From contig JANUWI010000016.1 in NCBI GenBank assembly GCA_025504975.1, forward strand, positions 1-64,000: 64,000 nt of DNA. Reading direction: 5' to 3'. The translations under genes and the position numbers were made by a program. Positions 10,110 to 21,436 of the stretch are shown here, one piece after another; position 1 is the first letter of the stretch; the number at the start of each line of letters is the position of its first letter. The notes below the pieces were generated by a model, which saw nothing but the letters and a program-made list of their open reading frames with translations, did no database searches and was not told the DNA's origin. This DNA is from Plenodomus lindquistii (Eukaryota; Ascomycota; Dothideomycetes; Pleosporales; Leptosphaeriaceae).

Positions 10110-12514
10110 ATGAAGCTGCTGAACGTACTCTGTGTACTATTGACAGCTGGTATTACTAGCACAACTACTGCGCAAGGTAAGCCAGGTCTGCCTAAATGAC
10201 GAATTTAGAGCAGCTGTTAATATCTCCGACGCTAAAACATGGCAGATGCGCTTCCTCCAGCAAAACTTGGGCCTTACGAGGACACTCTGATACCCTTTGT
10301 CAACCGCAATGGCTGGGTGAATCCGGAAGACCTGGCTTCTATGCCACAATGCGTCGCTCAGCAAGACCAGTCTGCCTGGCTGGATGTCATGACCAGCTGC
10401 ACCAATAGACGATGCACCAATCACTTCGGGGTTATCTGCACGCACCATCAATGGCTCACGCAGCTCAGCTGTCTTAGCATCGGATTCTCTCCAGATCTCA
10501 TCAGAAGATACCTTCCCTATTGTGGCCGATCGATACTCGCTACAGCGCAACTGTTCCGATGGCTACATACCATCACTGGCCGGACATGGCTTGTTGATGT
10601 CGGCGACGCTGTTGGTCTAGAATCTCTTTCTCCGGCATCCTTGTCTAGGGGCTACGCGAACATCGACGTGATCGAAAAGGCGCCCACATGCCTGGCCGAT
10701 TCGGCTGCTGCTTCGCCGATGAATCCATTCCGGACTGTCATGGCCTCCTGTGGATTCACATCCATCGCTCGACATACGGGCAACGCCAATCGTCCATGGG
10801 AGTATAGTGAATCGCAGCGGTCCATGTTCGCCCTAGACTTTGAAACGGCTGGTTATGACCTCACTGGACGCAGTATAGAATATGGCGACTACTTCGACAA
10901 ACGGTGCTTTTGCGAAGAGTTTGGGTTGAACCAAAAAGTGGGAGTGTGCTCAGGATCAGGGCTATCCTTGACCAAAGAGCGAATGTGGCTCAATGCTACT
11001 TGTGGTTCGACTGCCTTGCCTGGGAACTGGACTGACGGACTGAAGATCACGACATACGCTTACATTCCCACTGAGGAATGGCGCTGGCCCAGCTGTGTCG
11101 ACTCCATGCCAAAGAAAGTGGCCAGTCTTGTTGATCAATGTACGACTGATGCTTGCGAGCTCGATTCAAGCGGATACTGCAAAGTCAAGCGTGCAGTCGA
11201 TAGAGCGTGTTTCTGCCGCGATATGCGTTACGATACGTGCAAAGGAGCATGCCACATATTCGAGACACGTATTGACTATGTGAAATGGCTGCATGCTCTT
11301 TGCGGCAGTGAGGAGTGGTGGCGTGGTCTGCCGAAGCACTGGCGTCAATTGGCTGTCCTTGGCCCACAGGACATGATCCCGTGGGGATGGAGCATCAAAC
11401 CATTCAAGCATACAGACCACATTCTGATCGAAACCTCCAAATCCGCAAAGGGATCCCGGACATGTGTGTCCTCTGATCACAATATTCAAAGCCTGGTCTT
11501 CATTCATCTCGCTAGTCTTCTTGTAGGGGTACTTGGTCGCAGAGAGAACTCCAATCCGATTGCAGCAACTTGTTCGCGGATTTTTACCCCACGATCATGG
11601 TTCCTCCCAGGACTGGCTATCGTCGCTCTCAATCTTCTCGCCAATTGGATCAATGCGCTACTTGTTCAGTCTACAGCTGGCTACGGAGACATTCCTGTCT
11701 TCCAACTCGTGCTCTTTTGGTGCTCGCTGCCTCGCTTCACTTGGATGACTCTCTTGTTGGTCAGTATTAAAGGCTTTAGAACAACGAGCATCTACTTGGC
11801 GGCATCTCATCTCTTCGCGGAGTTAGTGCTCGGGTCTTTGTCTGCATCTTACATGATCACAACCGTTCATTACGGACGGAAACACGGTTTCTACAGTCAA
11901 AGCATGGCCAGGCTTGATGCGTTCCCAGCAGCACAACACATGTATTTCGGAGCATTCATGTGGCTTGTTGTTGCTACTTTGGCCCTAGTACTCCTCCTGC
12001 AAACCATGTGGAACGCAAAATCGTCAACTACAAACACTCGAAGTCCTTGGTCCGATACGCAGGTACCATTAAGATCACCAAACATGGTTGGAGAATTGAT
12101 GGCTCCACTCAATCAGCGCTGGGATCAGATTGAGACTAGGCTTGCAGATCTTTGGATAGGAAAGAGCTGGATTTTGGAGGAAACACCGCTAATAGGCAGG
12201 GAAGGGCAGACTTTCGCAGTCTACGGCACGCTCCCGATGAAGTATTCAAATGGACGTACTCTCCAGAAGCATATGGTGAGATTGACATTAATTACAATCA
12301 TCAGCATGATGTGTTTATGGATCGGGGAATCGCTCTTTTGGGCTGGATTCCTCGGTCTGGACCCAGAAAGGTAAGTAAACAAGTCGTGTGCATACGTAGG
12401 CGAAGCACGAAGCAGCTAATCGCATACAGTTACTGCCTTCCACAGGTTGGCACGCTTGCCATGGTCTGGTTCCTTTGTTCGGCGACTGTCACAATGGTGA
12501 CGGTTCACGTGTGA
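10110..12514 (+). CDS. orphan Cys-rich ectodomain seven-pass membrane protein
   Basis: I do not recognise the family. Three exons, 10110-10176, 10246-12370 and 12430-12514 (introns of 69 and 59 nt, phases consistent), give 758 residues. Exon 1 encodes only a signal peptide (MKLLNVLCVLLTAG, cut near AQ). About 390 residues of Cys-rich ectodomain follow, with two apparent module duplications: CTxxxC...C...C arrangements near residues 67-95 and 312-345, and CFC...C...WLxAxCGS near 238-275 and 343-380. The C-terminal half has about seven hydrophobic segments, six in exon 2 and one supplied by exon 3, with a loop of about 95 residues between the fifth and sixth. The topology resembles a receptor or sensor at the cell surface, but no ligand or signalling partner is evident. 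Beginning the gene at the in-frame ATG at 10239 would lose the signal peptide. Confidence 0.75.
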
Positions 12515-12732
12515 GGTCGAATGTGTACAGATAAGGAGGTCGCGTAGCCCACACAATGTTCCTGGAAATACATCTGTGACAATGCCCTAAAGCATCAAGG
12601 TCAAATTTGGGATAGAGAGTAGTAGACAACGCTTGTGATCAGGAACCACTTAGTTTGCTTATGCACCTGCCCGTGTCCTTCGTGCAGTACCCCAACTACG
12701 CTACGAGGCTATCTTCCCCTCACTCCATAGGT

Positions 12733-13818
12733 CTAAACCCTCCGGTATAGATGCAACTGCATGCGCATATTCTCCAATTCAATAGGATACGTCAATGGCT
12801 CGTCCATCCTGAACCATTTGCTCTCGTCTTCTTGCAGCTTCTCCCATCTCGGAACTTCCTCTTCACCACGCACTTTCTGATTGCCATTTGCTTGCTTGAG
12901 GAGCGTGTGGTCAAGTAGCCACTGCATGGGATACTTCTTTTCCGTACCGTTGAGTGTGACTGATGAATAGCTCCCAGGACTATCAATGACGAGGAGTAAG
13001 CTGCCAGGTGTCATGGCGGCCGTCGTGTCAAGGAGGAACTTTTGGCTCAGCGGTAACGACGCTGAGTACAGTTCGTTGAGCGTGAACAGCAACGTAACGA
13101 GATTTGCGTTCTTGAGGTGTGCGGAAAGGTCCGATGAGTCCGGCGCAAGGACATCATGCTTTTCGAATGTGACTTGGAGACTCCCAGGGGCCAGAAGCGG
13201 GGCATTTGCAGCTTTTGCGGCAGCTGAAGCGTATTTTGAAAGGTTCGGGGTGGTCTCCAGTTGCGTCGCGAGATTCTTGACCACAGTGCTCCAGTCTGCA
13301 ACGTCGATTGCGGTGACCTCTACCTTTGGCGTCTTTGATACTTCTTCCTCGTTTTGCAACGCAGCGAGCATCTTCTGTACGCCAGCGAGCGCTACAATCT
13401 CCGCGCCAGCGCCGCCACCAAGGCACACGACCTTCCAACTCTTGTCTTCACTTTCACCCCCCAAATTCTCTTGATCAGCTCTCAAGTGCTCTTTGATATC
13501 CCAGAATACTTCTGCATATCCCAAAGCACGACTTGGGCTCCACCTGGCCGCATACGCTTCAAGATACCTCTCATTACCAAATGCTGTCGCAAAGTCGCGA
13601 TTGTACAGATGACCTTTGACCTCTTGCAGCAGTGGATTGATGTCCGTCTGGAAACGTTCTTGGAACGTGCTTCGGAAGATGTTGAGAAGAAGTTGTTGCA
13701 ATTCCAGTGGAATGGGCGACACGATGACCGGCTTCTCCTCCTTTGGCTTCTGTAACTTCACTTTCGTAGGCTCTCTTGCCGCCCTTCGCTTTGCGTTTAG
13801 TTTTGAGTTTGGCGCCAT
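12733..13818 (-). CDS. BMT6: 25S rRNA uridine-N3 methyltransferase, BMT6-like
   Basis: Predicted nucleolar SAM-dependent methyltransferase related to yeast Bmt6 (YLR063W; Pfam Methyltransf_34), which makes an m3U in 25S rRNA. A single exon, 361 residues. The N terminus is basic (NAKRRAAREPTKVKLQKPK), suiting a nucleolar RNA-binding protein. The SAM-binding glycine motif CLGGGAGAE lies about a third of the way along, preceded by the conserved YAARWSPSRALGYAEVFWDI region, and acidic motifs (AIDVADW, LLFTLNELYS) follow. The start is the ATG opening MAPNSKLNAK. It converges with the orphan membrane gene (3' ends about 220 bases apart) and diverges from the CMD-like gene at 14049, sharing a 230-base promoter region. 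Confidence 0.85.
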   Translation of the reverse strand: MAPNSKLNAKRRAAREPTKVKLQKPKEEKPVIVSPIPLELQQLLLNIFRSTFQERFQTDINPLLQEVKGHLYNRDFATAFGNERYLEAYAARWSPSRALGYAEVFWDIKEHLRADQENLGGESEDKSWKVVCLGGGAGAEIVALAGVQKMLAALQNEEEVSKTPKVEVTAIDVADWSTVVKNLATQLETTPNLSKYASAAAKAANAPLLAPGSLQVTFEKHDVLAPDSSDLSAHLKNANLVTLLFTLNELYSASLPLSQKFLLDTTAAMTPGSLLLVIDSPGSYSSVTLNGTEKKYPMQWLLDHTLLKQANGNQKVRGEEEVPRWEKLQEDESKWFRMDEPLTYPIELENMRMQLHLYRRV

Positions 13819-14048
13819 GATTTTGAGTCGTTGTGGATTGGAGATCGTCGAGAGATGGGGGAGTGAAGGAACAGACAGAGTTTTAGCGAGGCAGTGTCAT
13901 TGGTCAGTTCGGCATTCACTAAATCGGAATGTCGGAATGACTCCGCGACATAATCATCGGCCTTCCCACCAAATCTTGAACATCAAAAGGACGTTGTGCC
14001 GCCAGAAAACGTAAACATAGAACTTTTGGGACTTTTTGATTACTCAAC

Positions 14049-15157
14049 ATGCGTCTGGATTACATCCCTGATCCACCAAACTTCAAGGACCCTGAGGATC
14101 AAGCGGTCGTAGAGCGAGTCTTGCAAAGGCGGGGTGACAAGGGCCTCATAGCCCTCGATCGAACACTGCTTCACTCACCCCCAGTCGCTGATGGATGGTA
14201 AGTTTATTTTGTCTGATTTAACCATCGGTCCATATCGTCCGGCTCGTCTTCACACAATTGCCTCACCGACCTCGTCTTCCTGATCCGCTGCCTTTAGAAT
14301 GCTCCGAACTCGATACGTCGCTGATGTAGACTGAATTATGATCCTCGGCGAAAGGAAACCACCCTCTCACACTCAATTCAACCATACGAGCTCACTCTTT
14401 GCCATGGAACATGTTTTGCATCGCATTGTAAACTGACACTTCTCCTAGGAACGCTTTCCTCGGTGCCATCCGCACACGAACCTCCCTGCCAACCTCGATC
14501 CGCGAAACAGCAATATGCCGCGTTGCTGTGCTGAACAAAGCGTGGTACGAATGGGAGGCTCATTCTCCCATTTTGGAATCCGCTCCAGGTAGGAAACCCC
14601 TTTGCTATTCGATCGACTACTTTCCTCTTCTCTCATTTTTTCTTGTCAGTCCAGTAGTCTTCATGGCATTCATAGAGCTCCTAAATCCTCGTTTGTGATC
14701 ATCGCACATCGTTTCACCTTCATCGGCGGCATTGCGACATATCATGATTCCGACTCCCACCCCGAGAGGCGTTCACTCGTGTAAACAATGCTTCTCCTTC
14801 ATCCCTGTCACTCATACCTACCACCCCAACTCCCGTTTCACCGCACGGGTCTGACCAATTCAAGATGTGAGCAAAGCCCAAGTCCTCGCAACCCTCAACT
14901 CACCACCTCACGCGCCTGACACCACCGCCCTCGACGGACCCCACGCGACAGTCGTAGCCTATGCCGACGCCATGACACTTACCGTGCAGGTTCCGGACGC
15001 CGTGTTTGTGGGGTTGAAAAAGCATTTTAGTGACAGGGAAGTCGTGGAAATCACGACGACGGTGGCGAGTTATAATTGTGTGAGCAGAGTTCTTGTGGCG
15101 CTCGATGTTGGGGAAAGGAATAGCCAGACGGGGCCTAAGGAGGGCGGAAAGGAGTGA
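14049..15157 (+). CDS. carboxymuconolactone decarboxylase/AhpD-like protein
   Basis: Small helical protein of the CMD/AhpD superfamily. Exons 14049-14197, 14449-14588 and 14865-15157 give 193 residues, within the family range, and the phases join TGG and GAT codons cleanly. Characteristic stretches are LLHSPPVADGWNAFLGAIR and TSIRETAICRVAVLNKAWYE followed by WEAH. The latter matches the family's conserved helix, with the histidine but without the CxxC pair of true AhpD peroxidase partners, so a redox function is doubtful. The introns (251 and 276 nt) are long for this window, and a further exon inside the second cannot be excluded. No signal peptide. It converges with the alpha-glucosidase, with 145 bases between stops. 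Confidence 0.75.
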
Positions 15158-15301
15158 GTAGATATGCGTCAGATGAGGTCTCCGCAGAATTGGGAGTACT
15201 ATTCAACGTATGGGTTCAACTTTGACAAGCTATCTACGATGAACTTGCGTATGCGTACTATCTGGTTATATCGTCGCTTTCACGGTGCTGACTTATGCAC
15301 T

Positions 15302-18242
15302 TTACAGCGTGAACAGGGCTATACTAGCTGCAAGGACCACTGCAGCGCTCATCTTGAACTTTGTGGCAGCCCCTTCAAATTCGGGTCCAGATCCGGTACC
15401 AAAGTTGTGGCGGTACGCGCCCGTCAGCGGCACAGGCCCCTGCGCCGTCTGATTCGTTCCCAAAACCGTGATGTTGCTAACCACCAGCTCCGTCGCGTAC
15501 CCAAATTCACCCGACATACTGAAGCGTCCGTTATCGTATGTAAACTCAATATTCGACACTCCATCCTGCTCGATACTATCACCATCATCAAGGTACAAGG
15601 TTCCGTATGCCTGATTCGTCGCATTCGGCGCAATCCAGAGCACAAAGTTCTTCTTGCGCAACTCGGTTGTTGTGTTCGCCGATTCCGCGCGCAGCGGCAG
15701 GATCGCACCACCGCGAATGTGAAGCGGGATTGTGTCAAAGCCAACATCGGTAAGATTGATGTACGACCCTGTACCCTGTACTCTCTCCAACGTCCAGAAG
15801 TCGTAGAATGTCTCGTTGGGGAGATAGATGCTGACGCTTGTGCTGTTTTCCTCGAGCACGGGGGAGACGAGAATATCGTCTCCATAGAAGAATTGATGCT
15901 CGATGGCAAAGGTGTTGGTATCTTCTGGGTAGTGATAGAACAGCGGGTTGAGAGACGGAACACCGGTGACGGTCTGACGATGGAAAGCGGTGTAAAAGTA
16001 GTCCAGAAGGCGGTACCGTGCGGGGATAACCTTGCGCGCAGCGGCCGCAGACAAAGGCCAGCGGTAGTACTCCTGGTCGATGGAGGTGTCGCCTGCGTGG
16101 TTGCGCATGAAAGGGTAGAAGGCGCCGAGAGTGGCCCAGCGAGCACAGAGAGTCTCGGTGGTGTTACCCGCAAAACCGCAGATATCTGGGCCGACCATGG
16201 GGATCTGGAAGATGGAGTTGAAATTCAGTATACCCGCGATGCTGAAGCGGTATTGCTCCCACAGACTGACGTTGTCACCGAGCCATTTACCGACATAGCG
16301 CCCAAGACCAGGGAATGAAGAGCGAGTAATAATAAAGGGACGAGACTCGGGACGTCGAGCCAACATGGACTTCTGCGAAGCGATAGACATCATGGCGCCC
16401 CAGAAGTTATGAGTATCATAGTGGTAGGACCCGTCAAAGTTCTGGATGTTGGTATCCATGCTTCTGTTACTGATTGAGCCTGCGGCATTCATAATCTGGT
16501 AGCCGGGGTTGATCAAGTCTCGACCAGGGAGACCCAAAAACCTTGCCGTGTCTGCAGAAAAATTCGAAACTTGTCGCTTTGTAAAGGCATGCTTGACATG
16601 CCCGGTAGCAACACCACGCAAGACGAGTGAGCGTCGAGTGGAATTCGAGTCAGATTGCGGCTGAAAGCCAGCGGGGAATCCAGGAATCTTGCGCCCACCC
16701 GCATCGATGCGAACTGGCGGGGGCTCCGGTGGATTCTTTGACTCCTCAGAGTACGCGTCTGGGTCAGGGCAAGGGTAATTGCAGAAATTTGCAGGCTCGT
16801 TCATATCGTTCCATAAACCATCGATGTCGATACCGGTCTCTGGATCAAAGAAACTCTCAAACTTGCCGTCCCAGTACTCTTGCGTGCTTGGGTTGAACCA
16901 ATCTGGGAATACAGTTGGCCCAGGCCAAACAGCGCCCTCGTAGAAGTCGCCATTAATCCTCCTCTGCCAGACTCCGAGCTCTGCGCCGTCATTGTAAGCG
17001 TCGCCGTCGCCACGCCAGACAGCGGAGTTCACCATGAGGATATAGTGTTGTTGGTGCGCGTGGAGATAATCCACCAACTGGCGCACAAGGTCAAGGGGGT
17101 AGCGCTCAGGATCCAAAGTGAAGAGGCGACGAAGCTCCATATAGTCGATGTCGGTCCACATAGTCTACACTCAGTTAGTGGCACTCACGAGATCATGCTG
17201 CAAGGATGTGACCCACCTCCAGTGGGATCTCAGCAGTTGAGTAATTGGCAACAACTTCAGCAACCTGCCAGATGTCACGGTATCCGTACTTGCATTGGTG
17301 GGATCCAAAGCCCCAATAAGGCATCATGGCGGGCAGACCAGAAAGTGCAGAGTATTGCACGGCGACTTCTTTAGGGCTGGGACCAGCCAAGAAGTAAAGG
17401 TCGACAATGCCGCCAAGAGTATTATATTCGAGGTAGGTACCATCATTGTCATCGATCTTGATGTCCATACCTTGGGAGCTGGCTAGGAAGACGCCATGAG
17501 TGCCGTTTTCGCCTCTGTGATCAAAGTACACTGGGTGGGATCCGTAAAGATTGGTTCCCGTTGGGGTCCCGTAGGCATCCCGATTCCAGAGCTAGCGATT
17601 GTCAGTGATGCGATTACTATATGAACATGCGCATTAGGGACTCACAGTGCTTGTATAATTTGTAGTGTTGAGATGGAATGGGTCAGTGTGCTCTCCGAGT
17701 CCGTAAAGGTTCGGGGAGTCAGGCAAAGCAGTTCTCAGGCGTAGATACTGGCTCTCAAACACAAGGTTGGCAGCTGATGTGTCGAACAAGGTTTCGTTGG
17801 TTGCCTTGCGCGTAATCGCGAAGGAGAAAGGGCTGTCAGTCCAAGAGAATGTCAATGCCGCTTCTTCGGGGCTGACACCTTCGCTTGACGGTCGCGGCCA
17901 AACGGATTCCTGGATTTGGTATACGCGCTCGTCAGCGTCAAAGATTTTGACATGTAACCTTTCCGCTGACAGATCAATCAGCATACTAAGCATGTTTCTT
18001 TGATGATTTTATGTACCTGTTTGATACTCGACTTCCAGTCGGAGATCTGTCAGATCATCGCCATAGACATTGCATGCTGCGCCAGCAAGTGCAAGGTTGG
18101 CGGTGACTTTGGAGCCTTGATTCTGGACATTGCTCGCAGTATAGCCCGGGCAATCTGCGAGCGAAGAGCTTTGGCGCTTGACCAGCGGACCTGCGAGGAC
18201 AGGAATAGCGGCACTGAGTATCAAAAGCCCTTTGGTGATCAT
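15302..18242 (-). CDS. secreted GH31 alpha-glucosidase, possibly GPI-anchored
   Basis: Predicted extracellular alpha-glucosidase releasing glucose from maltose, starch oligomers or related alpha-glucosides. Four exons on the minus strand, 18242-18017, 17965-17646, 17591-17217 and 17164-15302, give 927 residues with consistent phases. The start chosen (MITKGLLILSAAIPVLAG) begins directly with a signal peptide; an in-frame ATG 30 bases upstream is the alternative. The catalytic nucleophile motif is DGLWNDMNEPANF, and the acid/base region is WLGDN after TRSSFPGLGRYVGK. The proximal and distal C-terminal beta domains are complete, and many NxS/T sites are present. Unusually, the protein ends in a small spacer and a hydrophobic tail (MSAAVVLAASIALFTL), as for a GPI anchor, so it may stay on the plasma membrane or wall. 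It diverges from PRP19. Confidence 0.93.
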
Positions 18243-19275
18243 GGTGAGAGCTGTAGCGTTGGAGACAACCACGATGATCTGGACGGTGTCGAGGTACTGT
18301 GGACACAGAGACGCCTTTATACCTTGATCACCAAGCTTCGGTCCAGGCCAGAAACGGGATCGACGGAGCCCTCATTGCATGGGAGCGTGAATGTCACCAC
18401 CTGCAAAGCCACAACGGATCATGACGAAGTGTCCAAGCTTCCCTTCCCCGCAAATGACCATCATGAGAAGAGGCTGGGGCGGATAGCGTCTGTCTTGGCA
18501 ACGAGATGCGTATGCAACCAGTTGTTGAGCTCACCGCGCAATGCTACTAGGACCTGGGTCCGTGACTGTGCTGTAGCTCATGAATTCTGGTCACCCGAAC
18601 GTGGTCCCACTTGGGGCTCAAGGTAAGGCTACTCTGCCAATGCAAGAAGCTTGAAAAACGCTGGAGAAGGTGGGCAGACGGCAACCTTGGGTGAGGACGG
18701 ATGGGGGTTGGATGAATGTCGGGCCGTCGAAGCCGTGGATTGGCTGAATGTCGGCCCGTCCGGCTGTATGCTGCGCAACCCCGAGTTCGCCATCCGTTTT
18801 TGCCAAGGCCATGACCAAGCGAAATGCAGCAGACAAAAGTTGGATTGTATACGAGTATTGACAGAGCTCGTATTGATTCAATCTCCAAAGTCACAAGCGT
18901 TGTGTGCTATGGTCGACGCACTCTACTTGGCACGATCCTAGAAGGGCTGTCGTACTCCATCAATCCTGTTCAAGTCCCCAAGTAAAGATGATATCATGTC
19001 AAACCTGAGTGCCTTTACCATGTCCCTGCTGCTGCATAGGCTCGGACGTCATGCTGTCTAGGTAGGGTAGGGACGCAATAGATACGAGCTCCTTGGTAGG
19101 CACGAAGGATACCTGTGCAGCATGGGGCGTGCTGTGGGACGGCGAGCGTGTAGAGAGGACCAGGGCCGCGCCAAACCCTTTGCGGCCACTAGCTAGCGCT
19201 GTCTGAGAAATTCCACGCGACATGAGCTTCACGACCAGCTCACACTCGAAAACCAATCCCCCAACTCGACCCACA
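18243..19275. promoter_or_regulatory. shared divergent promoter region, GH31/PRP19
   Basis: About 1 kb between the divergently transcribed alpha-glucosidase and PRP19. I see no conserved coding sequence. The segment CCGTCGAAGCCGTGGATTGG near 18725-18765 includes a partial direct repeat (gaatgtcgggccgtc / gaatgtcggcccgtc). An in-frame ATG at 19222, upstream of the conserved PRP19 start, belongs to the 5' leader. Confidence 0.5.
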
Positions 19276-20749
19276 ATGCTCTGCGCAATCTCTGGCGAAG
19301 CCCCCCGCGAAGCCGTCGCCTCGCGCAAGAGCGGCAACGTCTTCGAGAAGCGGCTGATCGAGGCGCACATCGCAGAACACCACACGGATCCCGTCACCGG
19401 CGAGGACCTCGCGATTGAGGACCTCATCGAGCTCAAGTCGCCCCAAGTCGTCACCCCGCGCCCACCAAACCTCACTTCGATACCCGCGCTGCTCAGCGCC
19501 TTCCAGAACGAGTGGGACGCCATTGTGCTCGAGACACACACGCTCAAGCAGCAGCTGGCGCAAACACGGCAGGAGCTCAGCACCGCCCTCTACCAGAACG
19601 ATGCAGCGACACGCGTCATTGCGCGACTCACACGCGAATGCGACGAAGCGCGAGACGCCTTGTCCAACGTGACCATCAGCGGAGCTGCAGGCAGCAACGG
19701 CGATGCGATGCAGGTCGACGGCCAGGCGCTGTCCGAAGAGTTGGTCGAGAAGATCGACGAGACACAGCAACAGTATGTACAATCGTCATCCATCATGCGA
19801 AGCTCAAGCTAATCCATGCAGGCTCTTCTCCACGCGCCGAAAGCGACCGACCCCAGATGGCTGGGCCACCGCCGAAGACATCTCCTCCTTCAACCTTACC
19901 GCCACAACCGCCCCCCTCCAACCAAACAGCAAGAATGTTGCAGTCCATGCATCTGGCGATTTGGCGCTTTTCGGAGGCTCGCTCGGCTCTGCTGGCGTCT
20001 ACTCGATCTCCCAAGGCGACATTGTGCAGACCCTCCAGACTGGCAGCACAGTGACTGCCACCACCTGGTGGGGAGACCGCGCCGTCGTTGCGACTGAAGC
20101 CGGCACTGTCAAGATTTTTGAACAGGGCAGTGAGATTGCCCAGGTTGGGTCGCATGCTGGGCCCGTCAAGTCGCTTTCGATACACCCCAGTGGAAGGATC
20201 CTGGCCTCTGCTGGAACCGACAAGCGCTTCGCTCTTCACGACCTCGCCACCTTCAAGACCGTGTCCCAAGTCTACGTCGAAGCCGAAATCACCTCCTGCG
20301 CCTTCCATGTTGACGGGCTGCTGTTCTTTGTCGGAAGCTCCGACGGCAAGATTCGAATCTTCGACATCAAGACGGGGAGCGCCATGGCCGAACTGGAGAC
20401 GGGTTCGCCTGTTCTCGACATCTCCTTCTCCGAGAACGGTACCTGGTTTGCGGTCGTTAATTCAGGGTCGAGCAACGTCTCGGTCTGGGACATCAGGAAA
20501 CAGAGTGTTGTCAAGGTGCTCGAGTCTGGAAGCGAGGTTGTGGACACGAAGTGGGATTACACGGGCACATATCTGGCCATTGCTGGCCGCGGTGGTGTGT
20601 CTGTACAACAATACGTCAAGGCATCGAAGAGCTGGGTCGAGCTTATGAGCAAGGCGGAACCGGCGATAGATGTTGCGTGGGGAGCGAACGCAGGTAGCTT
20701 GGTGGCGTTGACAGCCGAGGGAAGCTTGAAGATCTTGGGAGCAGCTTGA
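19276..20749 (+). CDS. PRP19: pre-mRNA processing factor 19, U-box E3 ligase
   Basis: Core component of the NineTeen complex, a U-box ubiquitin ligase needed for spliceosome activation, acting in the nucleus. Exons 19276-19772 and 19822-20749 (49-nt intron) give 474 residues, normal for fungi. The start is placed at MLCAISGEAPREAV, which is where Prp19 begins, rather than the in-frame ATG 54 bases upstream. The U-box covers about residues 1-65 (SRKSGNVFEKRLIE, TDPVTGEDLAIEDLI), a tetramerising coiled coil lies at about 70-140 (LKQQLAQTRQELSTALY), and a WD40 propeller occupies the C-terminal half (SGDLALFGGSLG, IRIFDIKTG, VSVWDIR). This is an essential housekeeping gene only 19 kb from a telomere. 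Confidence 0.95.
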
Positions 20750-21436
20750 GCAAGTGACGAGGATGGGATAGTATATGTGCACGTGTTCGGTACAAGGGCG
20801 AAATGCAGAGGCGTTCGAACGGCGTGACAGCTGCTTGGTCGACCAGATGTAATCGGTCGAGGGGATGAATGGGTTCTTTGGGTAGCTCGATTCCTTGCGC
20901 GAGTGAATGTCAAAAGTGGTCCAAGGCGATTATCTCCAGGCTGTATGTAGAAGTGGCGCACATTCATACATGGTGCCAATGTAGGATAACAACGAGACTG
21001 TTCCTACCCAAAGTCATGGCTTGAATAAGTGACACAGCATCGTGTCGAACATGCGGTCTAAAGAGAGTTTAGGGAATAGTAGGCAAGCAGCCAGTGCATA
21101 AGGTGGTGTCGCCATCACCATTCACAGTGAGGGTGAAGTCTGTGTCTGTTTGGCGATGGTCATGCTCCTGGTGCGCAGTGCATTGACTTGGGAAGCGCCG
21201 GCATCCTTGCCACCAACGACAACGGCTTCCTCCGACCTCGCGACCTCAGTGCAGCAACAACACCACCGCCGCGCTGCCAGCCCACTCGCCGGGCTCCTGC
21301 TCTCGTAACCGCAACCGCAACCGCAACCGCACTCGCAACCGCACTCGCACTCGCATCCGCATCCGCCACTCGCACACTCACCACTCAGCCCGCGCGGCAG
21401 ACAACAGCCAGCCGCACCCGCACGTCGACTGTGAGC
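20750..21436. other. intergenic, no gene seen
   Basis: 3' region of PRP19 and promoter/5' leader of the RING gene. The proximal part (21230-21430) is C-rich and includes the hexanucleotide repeat listed separately. Open frames here follow simple-sequence composition and are not credible proteins. Confidence 0.6.
21306..21372. repeat. hexanucleotide minisatellite
   Basis: About eleven 6-base units of the form AACCGC, ACTCGC and ATCCGC in tandem, in the likely 5' leader or promoter of the RING gene. Imperfect units suggest slippage followed by point mutation. Confidence 0.85.
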
